The translations under genes and the position numbers were made by a program. Source: Mariprofundus ferrooxydans PV-1 (GTDB lineage Bacteria > Pseudomonadota > Zetaproteobacteria > Mariprofundales > Mariprofundaceae). From it: a stretch of 64,000 bases of DNA. The stretch is from positions 498,666 to 562,665 of the forward strand of contig NZ_DS022295.1 of the NCBI RefSeq assembly GCF_000153765.1, read 5' to 3'. Shown one piece after another: positions 1-10,007 of this stretch (the first letter of the stretch is position 1; each line of letters starts with the position of its first letter). The notes beneath the pieces were generated by a model. The model did no database searches. It had not been told where the DNA came from and saw only the letters and a program-made list of their open reading frames with translations.

Positions 1-19
1 ATTGAATAAATTGGGCGCT

Positions 20-94
20 GTGATTCGGCACATCCATATGCCTCACCCTGCGGGCTGCCTGATGCAGTCCAAATCAGCTATCCTGCAGATTTGT
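20..94 (-). repeat. Copy a of a 73-bp dispersed repeat (REP-like)
   Basis: Read on the minus strand, this stretch matches the two tandem units at 12761-12906. Shared blocks include ACAAATC, GATTTGGAC, GCCCGCAGGGTG and a terminal ATCAC. It keeps two potential hairpins at the same places (CTGC/GCAG and GGCA/TGCC), but their sequences differ from those in the other copies, so pairing is kept while bases change. It lies in the intergenic sequence downstream of the ligase gene. It resembles a REP-type or small non-autonomous element; no family is recognised. Confidence 0.7.
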
Positions 95-100
95 CTTTCA

Positions 101-148
101 CCCCTTTCTTTTCCGCAAAAGAAAGGGGGATGCTCTGCTTTAGCAGAG
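101..148. repeat. Two adjacent inverted repeats (hairpins)
   Basis: Positions 101-112 and 117-128 form a perfect 12-bp inverted repeat around the tetraloop ccgc (CCCCTTTCTTTT with AAAAGAAAGGGG). Positions 133-139 and 142-148 form a second perfect 7-bp one (CTCTGCT with AGCAGAG). Neither is followed by a clean T-run on either strand. They could mark the transcript end of the ligase gene or be part of the neighbouring repeat element. The rest of 1-239 shows no gene. Confidence 0.6.
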
Positions 149-239
149 TAGTATGTAACTTTAAAAGCACCTATCGCATACCGGAAATCAAAAAACTTTC
201 TTCAGCCATATTTCCCGATAATGCGCTATGAACATCCGA

Positions 240-1082
240 TCAAAGGCGCCCTGTTTTATCGGCCGGGCGCAGGCGCAGAAACCTCGGGAAGCGCGGCAAC
301 CCACTGCTGGTCAGGCCGTTGAACCGGTATGTGATGATCGAACCAATCGGCGGCGGATTAGCCCGATCGCTGTCACTAAAACCACTGCCGATACGAAAAC
401 GTCTGCCGTCCATTGTCTCCACCTCGATAGCACCTGTTTTACCAGCCAGGCGACCGCGCCCCGGAATCAGCGCCACAACACGCGCTTCGGCATCATCATA
501 CGGCTTGTATTTGAGCAGCAGAGCGGAGCGTCCGCTTACATAGGGGGCATCGGCCCGGTGCAGCATCAACCCTTCGCCACCGGCGGCCACAACACTTTCG
601 AGTTTCTTACGCAGCCCGGCTGCATTTTTCACCCGGAACTGCCGCACAGGCAGCAGCCAGGGTATTCCTGCATCTGTTGTCAGCCGCACAATTTCCCGGC
701 TGCGGGCAGTGAAATCCCCTGCCATGCCCGGCAACTCGAATACCCGGTACTGCACCTGATGCCAGCGCTGATCTGTTGCACTGCCGCGACTAATCACACT
801 GGCGACTTCGGAGAAGCGCCCTCTGCCCATCCATAGCTCGCCATCCATCGCCCGCGAGGGGAAACCTGCGGCAAACCAGTGCGGCGCATGGATAAGATTG
901 CCGTTGCGGGTGTAGAGATGATGCCCGTCCCATAGGCAGCGCACGCCATCGAGCTTCTCGCTGACCAGATAGGCGGCAGGATCTCTTCCCGCATCCCACT
1001 TTTTCGCCAGCACCACCTCTTCGCCCCAAGTCTGCGCGGCGATGAACAGGCAAGTCAGGAGTAGAAGAATGGTTCGTTTCAT
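240..1082 (-). CDS. ligE: Exported minimal ATP-dependent DNA ligase (Lig E type)
   Basis: The 280-residue protein starts with a Sec-type signal peptide (residues 1-20). The rest is the adenylation plus OB-fold core of ATP-dependent DNA ligases with no extra domains. Motif I SEKLDGVR carries the adenylated lysine K43, motif III is DGELW (80-84), motif IV EGLMLH (170-175) and motif V LLKYKP (189-194). It should seal nicked DNA using ATP. Lig E-type enzymes with signal peptides occur in some Gram-negative bacteria and are thought to act on DNA in the periplasm, possibly linked to DNA uptake; that role is inference here. The ATG is preceded by AAGGGGG. The gene stands alone beside defence genes. 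Confidence 0.9.
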   Translation of the reverse strand: MKRTILLLLTCLFIAAQTWGEEVVLAKKWDAGRDPAAYLVSEKLDGVRCLWDGHHLYTRNGNLIHAPHWFAAGFPSRAMDGELWMGRGRFSEVASVISRGSATDQRWHQVQYRVFELPGMAGDFTARSREIVRLTTDAGIPWLLPVRQFRVKNAAGLRKKLESVVAAGGEGLMLHRADAPYVSGRSALLLKYKPYDDAEARVVALIPGRGRLAGKTGAIEVETMDGRRFRIGSGFSDSDRANPPPIGSIITYRFNGLTSSGLPRFPRFLRLRPADKTGRL

Positions 1083-1167
1083 TTCGCCCCCTTATCAAGC
1101 GCGCAATAACAGCAAAACGCTGTCATATTCTTTAGATTCGACCTGCCTTGCGGCCTCGACTAACCGA

Positions 1168-1173
1168 TTATAG
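1168..1173 (-). promoter_or_regulatory. Consensus -10 hexamer for the ligase gene
   Basis: The minus strand reads TATAAT here, about 85 bases upstream of the ligase ATG. No good -35 hexamer lies at 16-18 bases, so this is only a candidate promoter. Confidence 0.35.
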
Positions 1174-1180
1174 ACGCGAA

Positions 1181-1348
1181 TTCTTTGCCCTACCCATACC
1201 GCAACGATCCGACTAAGCCGTTACAACTGCGCCATCTCCGCGCTTCTTCCACAAACACCAAAAGTATTGCTATTGGCGCCCATCCCCGTAAAATACGCCA
1301 CAACACGGCCCGCGCCCCTTCATCTCCGGATGTAAGCGCGGGTTTTTT
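1181..1348 (+). ncRNA. Candidate small RNA, convergent with the abi gene
   Basis: No convincing plus-strand gene exists here, yet the stretch ends in a strong plus-strand intrinsic terminator (1309-1348). A weak promoter-like TATAGA (1169-1174) would give a transcript of about 168 bases. Inside, GCGCCA (1229-1234) can pair with TGGCGC (1274-1279). The transcript would end 13 bases before the stop of the minus-strand abi gene. AbiF-type HEPN proteins have been described with adjacent structured RNA partners, so an RNA antitoxin is possible, but nothing here proves expression or pairing with the protein. Confidence 0.3.
1309..1348 (+). terminator. Rho-independent terminator
   Basis: CCCGCGC (1309-1315) pairs with GCGCGGG (1336-1342), a smaller CATC/GATG hairpin sits in the loop, and six T residues follow on the plus strand (1343-1348). 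On the minus strand there is no T-run after the stem, so the direction is plus. Confidence 0.8.
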
Positions 1349-1360
1349 ATTGCCATGTAA

Positions 1361-2335
1361 TCACTGCCACAATGCCCATTGTTCCCAACCTTCAATAAGC
1401 CCCATATTGCCAGCACATACTCCTCCACCTGCGCCAATTTCCGGAAACTCACGGACCAGCTGTTTAAACCGCTCATTCCAGTGGCTATTCGGGCAGATTC
1501 GATTTAACAGATGCTGCATGATACAAAAAATAAGAAATGGCCTTGCGATTAATTCCTGCTTATCTCGAAAACAGTCCAGCTCCAACACATCCCCGGCTTT
1601 AGAAAGCTTAGGTTGATCAACTACGTTACGGTTCCAAAGACGACTATGGTGCGCACAAATATTTCTGATGTAATTCAGGCTGCGCAACCAGCTAGCAAAT
1701 ACGACTGGTTCGCTGATGCCAAATTTAGAAGCAATGGCTTGCTGATCCTTATATTGCATACCTGAATACAGTATTGAGAACATGCCAAAATCCCATGTCT
1801 CTACTGCCACCCAAATCGGCAGAGGAAGCCCATGCTTCTGGCGATAATGTTTGACAAACTCTTCTTTGGATCGAGACAGTGAGGTTTCAAATTTACTTAA
1901 CCATTGCTGGTGCCTGGACGCAGAAAACCCGGGTTTCACTTCAACAAAACGCGTGTTAAACAGTGCCGGGTTTTGATATGCAAATGTATCCCGTTCGCCA
2001 AGCAAGTGCGCAATACCTGTCCTGATAGCTACTTCAATGCGCTCCAACGCATCCGAAGCGAGCAGGCGCAGTTGCTTATCGTAAACATACAAGTGCACTG
2101 CATCCTGGAATTGTGTTCCTGCTACAAAGTTATCCAGCCGCTGGTAAGAAATTTTTCCTGATTCTTGCTTGCGAAAAACAATCTCACGAAATGGATACCA
2201 ATAACCGCTAAGGCGGTAATAACCAAGTCGTTCGAGGTAGTTGATTGCCTTTGCTTCGTCCGAAACCACCATGCCTCTGCATTTAAGCATGGCCAGCTGT
2301 TCTTCAAATGATTTCCACGGACGACTATATGACAT
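1361..2335 (-). CDS. Abi_2 (AbiD/AbiF) family HEPN protein
   Basis: A 324-residue protein of the Abi-like family (Abi_2). The N-terminus has the family features INYLERLGYYRLSGYWYPF (31-49). The HEPN-like catalytic motif is R224-x4-H229 in YIRNICAHHSRLWNR, the RNase signature of HEPN toxins. Family members act in abortive infection, probably by cutting RNA after phage infection or when an antitoxin is lost. The ATG has a strong ribosome site (GGGGGAG, 5 bases) and a good promoter upstream (2364-2392), so it is transcribed alone. No antitoxin protein is adjacent; a candidate RNA partner lies convergently at 1181-1348. Family and motif are clear; target and trigger are not known. Confidence 0.88.
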   Translation of the reverse strand: MSYSRPWKSFEEQLAMLKCRGMVVSDEAKAINYLERLGYYRLSGYWYPFREIVFRKQESGKISYQRLDNFVAGTQFQDAVHLYVYDKQLRLLASDALERIEVAIRTGIAHLLGERDTFAYQNPALFNTRFVEVKPGFSASRHQQWLSKFETSLSRSKEEFVKHYRQKHGLPLPIWVAVETWDFGMFSILYSGMQYKDQQAIASKFGISEPVVFASWLRSLNYIRNICAHHSRLWNRNVVDQPKLSKAGDVLELDCFRDKQELIARPFLIFCIMQHLLNRICPNSHWNERFKQLVREFPEIGAGGGVCAGNMGLIEGWEQWALWQ

Positions 2336-2363
2336 GCTTCTCCCCCGCAGTTAACTAGCAACA

Positions 2364-2392
2364 GTTATAATCGTGTCAGTTAAAAAACTCAA
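2364..2392 (-). promoter_or_regulatory. Sigma70-type promoter of the abi gene
   Basis: The minus strand shows TTGAGT (2392-2387), a 17-base spacer and TATAAC (2369-2364). Start of transcription would be near 2357, giving a leader of about 20 bases before the abi ATG. Confidence 0.6.
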
Positions 2393-2518
2393 TAACTCAT
2401 GGCTGAGTCCGGCTAACAGAAGGACCTCGGCACCAGATTCAAGATCACCCATGATGGGTTGTGACACTGTTGCTGTTTCATATATCATTAGTTCTTCATC
2501 TTACGGAGGCAAGCAACG

Positions 2519-3172
2519 ATGCAGGGTGTCATTACAACAAAAGCAATCTTGCAGAATCCCATTGTGATTATTGAAGGCTTCGGGCTGCGTGTATTTATCA
2601 ATGCCCTGTTTGCCGATAAAGATGCGACATTTCTTGATATTATCAACGAATGTCATGAGCTGGATGCGCATAAGGATATGGCCAGCATGAACCTCTCCGA
2701 AATTGTGAATCAATTCATTGGCTATGAACTGAAATCGCAGGAGATTTATACCATGCTCTCTGAACGCTTCAGTGAACTAAGCGATGTCTCCGCATTTTTT
2801 AAAAACCTTGCCCGCCATGAGGAGGGCCACGCGATTGTACTTGCCAGGGTGCGCAGGGAGATAGAGCGCGGCCATTACTGGAAAGAGTCCAAACAGATTC
2901 ATCTTGATGAAATTAAGCGTTTTGATCGGTTCATGAAAAAGGCGGAAGCATCCGTCCTCGCCGGCGTGTCACTGGCAGAGGCCCTGACTCTGGTGGATCA
3001 ACTTGAAGGATCAGAGATCAATATCGTGTTTGAAAACCTGAACAAATCCGTTGATATGAAATCGAGAAAACGTTTTGAAAAATTCTTCGTCATGACTTCC
3101 GAGCATATCGGCTACTGCGATAAGCAAACAACAGCCTTTCGCAAGAAATATGCGGCTCTGGTGAATCCTTAA
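2519..3172 (+). CDS. Ferritin-like/rubrerythrin-type diiron protein
   Basis: A 217-residue, mostly helical protein. From about residue 58 it looks like a four-helix ferritin-like domain: E70 and E75 in helix A (IGYELKSQEIYTMLSERF), E101-x-x-H104 in helix B (ARHEEGHAIVLARV), and glutamates 163 and 166 followed by E195/H196 as candidates in the second pair. These fit a carboxylate-bridged diiron site. The first 57 residues are an extra segment not usual in rubrerythrins, and no CxxC rubredoxin motif is present. It may handle peroxide or iron, but substrate is not evident. GGAGG lies 9 bases before the ATG. A palindrome ACCCAT-g-ATGGGT (2447-2459) upstream could be an operator. Confidence 0.65.
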   Translation: MQGVITTKAILQNPIVIIEGFGLRVFINALFADKDATFLDIINECHELDAHKDMASMNLSEIVNQFIGYELKSQEIYTMLSERFSELSDVSAFFKNLARHEEGHAIVLARVRREIERGHYWKESKQIHLDEIKRFDRFMKKAEASVLAGVSLAEALTLVDQLEGSEINIVFENLNKSVDMKSRKRFEKFFVMTSEHIGYCDKQTTAFRKKYAALVNP

Positions 3173-3281
3173 CCTCACCACGCCTGGGCGAGCGTCTCCC
3201 CTGCTTCCGGACTCTCGAATAGCTCAAGTCGTATCATCCTCTTATCCCTGCTAAGCTTGCAGTTTTATAGAGGAGTTTAGC

Positions 3282-3614
3282 TTGGAGATACCACCGGTAG
3301 CCCGCATTTGTGAAGCCATTGAAGTGGCACACGCCAGGATTCAGACCGATTTTGCAGACATCAATCCCGTTGTCGCGGTAAACAAGCAGATGCGCAATTA
3401 CGGTATTCCCTCCGACGTCATGACCATCGATTGCCTGAAATCCGGCAAACGCATTTTGCTGGTTTTCCATGACTCCCAGCCTGATCTGGCAAACTATCAG
3501 TTCTGCCGCCGTGACGCCGACCCCGGTGATGAATTCGAGTCCATCCCTCTGCAGTCTCTGACCGAACAACAGCTCTACGACTGGATGAAGGACACCTTTT
3601 CAAGACCCCATTAA
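3282..3614 (+). CDS. Conserved-looking hypothetical protein, 110 residues
   Basis: The family is not recognised. The reading frame starts at TTG with AGGAG six bases upstream, and no ATG start fits better. The product is soluble, with no signal peptide or membrane segment, and has an acidic C-terminus rich in Q, D and L. The central part (NKQMRNYGIPSDVM, then KRILLVFHD) looks like an alpha/beta unit. It follows the ferritin-like gene by about 110 bases on the same strand and could share its transcript. Coding likelihood rests on the ribosome site and protein-like composition. Confidence 0.55.
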   Translation: MEIPPVARICEAIEVAHARIQTDFADINPVVAVNKQMRNYGIPSDVMTIDCLKSGKRILLVFHDSQPDLANYQFCRRDADPGDEFESIPLQSLTEQQLYDWMKDTFSRPH

Positions 3615-3685
3615 GCATATGATGTGCAGCGGGGCTGCCTCCTGCCTGTATCTGTTCAATGATCCATCGATTCAGTTCGGTCAGT

Positions 3686-3721
3686 TTTACACCGACATTT
3701 ACACCGACATTTACACCGACA
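3686..3721. repeat. Three tandem 12-bp units
   Basis: TTTACACCGACA is repeated three times without change. It lies in the 243-base gap between two hypothetical genes. An open frame through it would read YTDI repeats, but that frame has no ribosome site and is not called. Nothing else was seen in 3615-3857. Confidence 0.7.
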
Positions 3722-3857
3722 TCGGAATGAGGTCTGTTCCCTCGTACTCAGGCCTCGACTCTGGTCGGACCAAGCAATGCCCATTTTTATATCAAAATGG
3801 ACACTCTAAGCCTGTCAGTCTAGAAACTCAGTGGCGATTCACATGTTTTAATCTACT

Positions 3858-4274
3858 TCACTTCTCACCAGCCAGCTCCCTTAGTTTTGTAACAGATAAA
3901 ACTGGAAGATCTGGAAGCTCTACAGCATCACCCGTTTCAAGTACCTTGATGATCGCCCCCTGAATTTCTTTATGACATGGAATACCATCAGGAAAGGAAA
4001 CAGGGATATATGGCTGGTGTTTATAAATCAAATTTGTTCTGTTCCGGCCATTACAAAACAGTATTGCATCATCGTCAGTGTTGAGTCCTATTTCAGCAAC
4101 AGTAAATGTGACTTGATCGCCTTCCCTCAAAAACCACTGCTCACTGTAGGCATCAATCAGTAGCTCCCTATCTAAAGGGTGAAAAGTTGACCGTACCCAT
4201 AGGTGATCAATCTTTCCCCAATCAAGAAGCACTGCAACATCTTGTTCATTTCTCTTACGTATCTGCACCAACAT
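3858..4274 (-). CDS. Hypothetical protein orf138
   Basis: The family is not recognised. The 138-residue product is soluble and rich in beta-forming stretches (VRSTFHPLDRELLIDAY, VTFTVAEIGLN). It lies 19 bases downstream of orf94 on the same strand, so it is probably the last gene of the transcript that includes hsdR. There is no signal peptide and no metal-binding pattern. A link to the restriction system is suggested only by position. Confidence 0.55.
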   Translation of the reverse strand: MLVQIRKRNEQDVAVLLDWGKIDHLWVRSTFHPLDRELLIDAYSEQWFLREGDQVTFTVAEIGLNTDDDAILFCNGRNRTNLIYKHQPYIPVSFPDGIPCHKEIQGAIIKVLETGDAVELPDLPVLSVTKLRELAGEK

Positions 4275-4293
4275 AATTTATCGTTCCTTTGAA

Positions 4294-4578
4294 TCAAAGC
4301 ATGCCGTACAACCGCTTTTTATCTCTATGATAGAACTTGTATGCCGCAACCCATGATGAAAAAAGAATGCCCAATGCAACTTTATCATAGTAACGAAACA
4401 TTCTTTCTTTATACACATCCTCCAAAGGCTTTAGAAACCCAGAGAATTGCATGTTGCTTATAAGGTGCTCCCCCAGCAGTAGAAGACCAACAGCAAAAAA
4501 AGCACCAATTACAATCATAAACTGAGTTCTCCCTGAGTGGGAAAGAACTACTAGAAACTCATGAAACCAGTCTCTCAA
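4294..4578 (-). CDS. Small membrane protein orf94
   Basis: The family is not recognised. The 94-residue product has a hydrophobic helix at about 19-37 and a weaker one at about 66-84, with basic residues at the C-terminus (HRDKKRL). The start is TTG with GAGG 7 bases upstream. It follows the 44-residue frame downstream of hsdR and precedes orf138 by 19 bases, so the small genes look co-transcribed. Small membrane proteins are often effectors in defence loci, but no function can be assigned. Confidence 0.5.
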   Translation of the reverse strand: MRDWFHEFLVVLSHSGRTQFMIVIGAFFAVGLLLLGEHLISNMQFSGFLKPLEDVYKERMFRYYDKVALGILFSSWVAAYKFYHRDKKRLYGML

Positions 4579-4606
4579 TATATCACCTCAAGATTGAAAT
4601 CTTTCA

Positions 4607-4718
4607 TTAAGCCTCCAAACTTCCGCTATCAACGTCACCTTTGACCACAACTTTGAAGCCTCCTCTAATAACACGAACAAGGTTATTCTGGTCGTTCGCC
4701 ACGATGAAAGAAGTTATC

Positions 4719-4741
<23 letters not shown>
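4607..4741 (-). CDS. Possible 44-residue protein overlapping the hsdR 3' end
   Basis: A frame starting at GTG (4739-4741) runs 23 bases inside the end of hsdR and continues to TAA at 4607. AAGG lies four bases before the GTG. The product has beta-like stretches (ITSFIVAND, then LVRVIRGGFKVVVKG) and no membrane helix. Its stop overlaps an ATG (TAATG) that opens a ten-codon frame leading to orf94, suggesting translational coupling. This is a judgement from composition and layout only; it fills most of the gap between hsdR and orf94. Confidence 0.4.
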
Positions 4742-7991
<3,250 letters not shown>

Positions 7992-8112
7992 ACCATGCCT
8001 GCTTATATTATCTATCTTTTTCCCTGCTTAATCACATACAAAGTTTTGTCTTGCCCCTGCCTTTGAGCTGATCTGTTGCTCTTTCTCAAAGAGAACCGAG
8101 TTATTCAACAAC

Positions 8113-8985
8113 TCACTTTTTGAAAACTTTTCTGGCTATATCACTACTTCTCTGATCTTTATTAATCCAATTAATAAAGAGGGATGTATCAAATTCAATC
8201 TTATGCTGAAAAATGATAGAGCTATTGCTCCCTTCTTTTTTCTCTACATTCATCAATAATGATTCTTCACCCGTATTTTTATTTCGATTGTGCTCAGTAA
8301 AAAACATATTCAGACTAACGCTTGAATCATTTCGCTTTATCTGGTTTTTCGATATAAAAATTGATTTATTGAAAGATTCATTAATACTGGCTTTCAACTT
8401 ATCACCTACTTCACCCTTTAGATATTGATAGTTAATTGACCTATTTTTCATAAGATAAATAATCGCATATGGCAAATTATATCTATTCACAAATCGATAT
8501 AGGTGCCCTTGCTCTGATTTGAAGTCATTTAATATCGACTCGAACAATTTGTCGCCGACGTTCAGTCCAATCGCAGAGCTAATCATTGTTCGAATTATTT
8601 TGGCATTGTTGATAATGAGATCTAGCAGTTCGTTACTTACATCACCTTCCATTCGACGATCTGTACATGAAAACACAGCGGGATTAGCCAAATAGCATTC
8701 GTTGTATTTTGCTTCGTCATATTCTGCAATGCCCACGATTGTTTTTTGTGAATGCCTCGCATGCAAAGGTGCAGGTGAAGAATCCCCTTCGATAGTACTG
8801 CTGTCGGTATACAAGTTCACAATTACGATCGGATTTCTACATACTGGACAAACAGCATAATGCTTACCCTTTCCGTTCTCATTTTGATAATAAGGGGAAG
8901 CCTTTTTAGTTAACTTCTCAAAATCGTTAACAGTTAGTGGGCTCCCTACTTTCGGCACAGTGCCAATCAAATCAAAAATCTTCAT
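8113..8985 (-). CDS. Hypothetical AT-rich protein with putative zinc site (orf290)
   Basis: The family is not recognised with confidence. The 290-residue protein has an N-terminal CPVC pair (C46, C49) followed by H75, H78, C97 and C107, which could bind zinc. The rest is helical, charged and rich in N, K, I and S. Its base composition is clearly more AT-rich than hsdR or hsdM, a sign of separate origin. The ATG overlaps the stop of the PLD-like gene by four bases (ATGA), so the two are translationally coupled and probably act together. It sits inside the restriction locus just upstream of hsdR. Confidence 0.7.
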   Translation of the reverse strand: MKIFDLIGTVPKVGSPLTVNDFEKLTKKASPYYQNENGKGKHYAVCPVCRNPIVIVNLYTDSSTIEGDSSPAPLHARHSQKTIVGIAEYDEAKYNECYLANPAVFSCTDRRMEGDVSNELLDLIINNAKIIRTMISSAIGLNVGDKLFESILNDFKSEQGHLYRFVNRYNLPYAIIYLMKNRSINYQYLKGEVGDKLKASINESFNKSIFISKNQIKRNDSSVSLNMFFTEHNRNKNTGEESLLMNVEKKEGSNSSIIFQHKIEFDTSLFINWINKDQRSSDIARKVFKK

Positions 8986-9968
8986 AAAATAACCTTTTGT
9001 ATTTGAGTGTTTTTTTCTTCCTCGTCTTTAGTCTTACCAAATAGCCGATCTCTAGCTGTATTCATATCTATATAAACGGCATCCTGATTATCGTAGTTCA
9101 GCACCTTGATCTTTTCCTTCAACAGCCCCTTGTCTACTTCAGTAAGCTGTAGGCCATAGATGCTTTCAACTTTACGGCATAGAAACAGTGATGTGCCATT
9201 ATCATTAACCACCGTTTTGCCATCGGCCTTGAAGAGCCCCATCACTTCAAAGCCCCCCCTTGGGCCATAATATAGGTCGATAAAGTAAGCATCGCCCGGT
9301 AACTCAGGCCAATCCTCATAAGCATCCAAATCCATACCATGCCCGTCACTAATCCGCAGCTGATCAAGGAGTTCTTCTGCCTTATCACTGCGACAATCGC
9401 GAGTAATGGTGAAGTAGACCCGTTTGTCTTTGAAGAAATCCGGATTATCGCGGAGCTCACCGAGAATCGAGGAGTGTTTGGTCTGAACTGGCCTGGCTAT
9501 TCGCCTTTTTTCCCACTGCTCTTTTGCCGATTTAATATCTTCTTTGCTAATTGGCTTTGCCGCATCCCACTCACTGGATAACCATGTCTCAATCTTTGCC
9601 AACTGATCATGATCCAAGACTTTGTACCCAGCTTCGAGCCAACCTTGTGTCTCGTCACCCTCAAGCCCGAGGCCATTCGAGGATAAGTTAGCCGAACTCA
9701 CGATGGCAATATCATCCCCTAGGTACACTTTGGCATGGAGCAGGGGTTGGTTTTTTATCTGGATATTGCCCAAACCCATCAGTTCTTCGACCACATTGGG
9801 GTTGGTGGCTCCACTATCAAGATTACAAACGATGCGGATGCTGGCTTCGCTATCTCTGAGAACCTCTGCAGCTTTTCCACCCAGAAAGGCGACGGCACAA
9901 TGAATACTTCTTGCGGAAGAGAGCAATTCAAAGATTGCCTCAGTGTTCTCAGAGGAACCTAGGAACAC
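8982..9968 (-). CDS. PLD-like nuclease-family protein
   Basis: A 328-residue protein with one phospholipase D-type motif, H78-x-K80-x4-D85 (LLHAKVYLGDD), followed by SSANLSSNGL, the usual continuation in PLD-like nucleases. One motif per chain implies an active site formed by a dimer. The domain covers about residues 1-130; the remaining 200 residues are uncharacterised. The start is GTG; no earlier start codon fits because the frame is closed by TAA upstream. It is the third of four genes lying between hsdS and hsdR and is coupled to orf290. Expected substrate is nucleic acid, though some relatives are inactive. Confidence 0.8.
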   Translation of the reverse strand: MFLGSSENTEAIFELLSSARSIHCAVAFLGGKAAEVLRDSEASIRIVCNLDSGATNPNVVEELMGLGNIQIKNQPLLHAKVYLGDDIAIVSSANLSSNGLGLEGDETQGWLEAGYKVLDHDQLAKIETWLSSEWDAAKPISKEDIKSAKEQWEKRRIARPVQTKHSSILGELRDNPDFFKDKRVYFTITRDCRSDKAEELLDQLRISDGHGMDLDAYEDWPELPGDAYFIDLYYGPRGGFEVMGLFKADGKTVVNDNGTSLFLCRKVESIYGLQLTEVDKGLLKEKIKVLNYDNQDAVYIDMNTARDRLFGKTKDEEEKNTQIQKVIL

Positions 9969-10007
9969 CTTACAATTCCACCCGTATGCAAAATTTTATG
10001 ATGCCTA

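Noticed and set aside
3619-3963. 114-codon frame with YTDI repeats
   Set aside because: The start lacks a ribosome site, the repeat reflects a 12-bp DNA tandem repeat, and the end runs antisense into orf138.
7992-8112. Short coding-like peptide between orf290 and hsdR
   Set aside because: Two frames give short protein-like strings, but neither has a good start or ribosome site; the stretch is more likely leader sequence.
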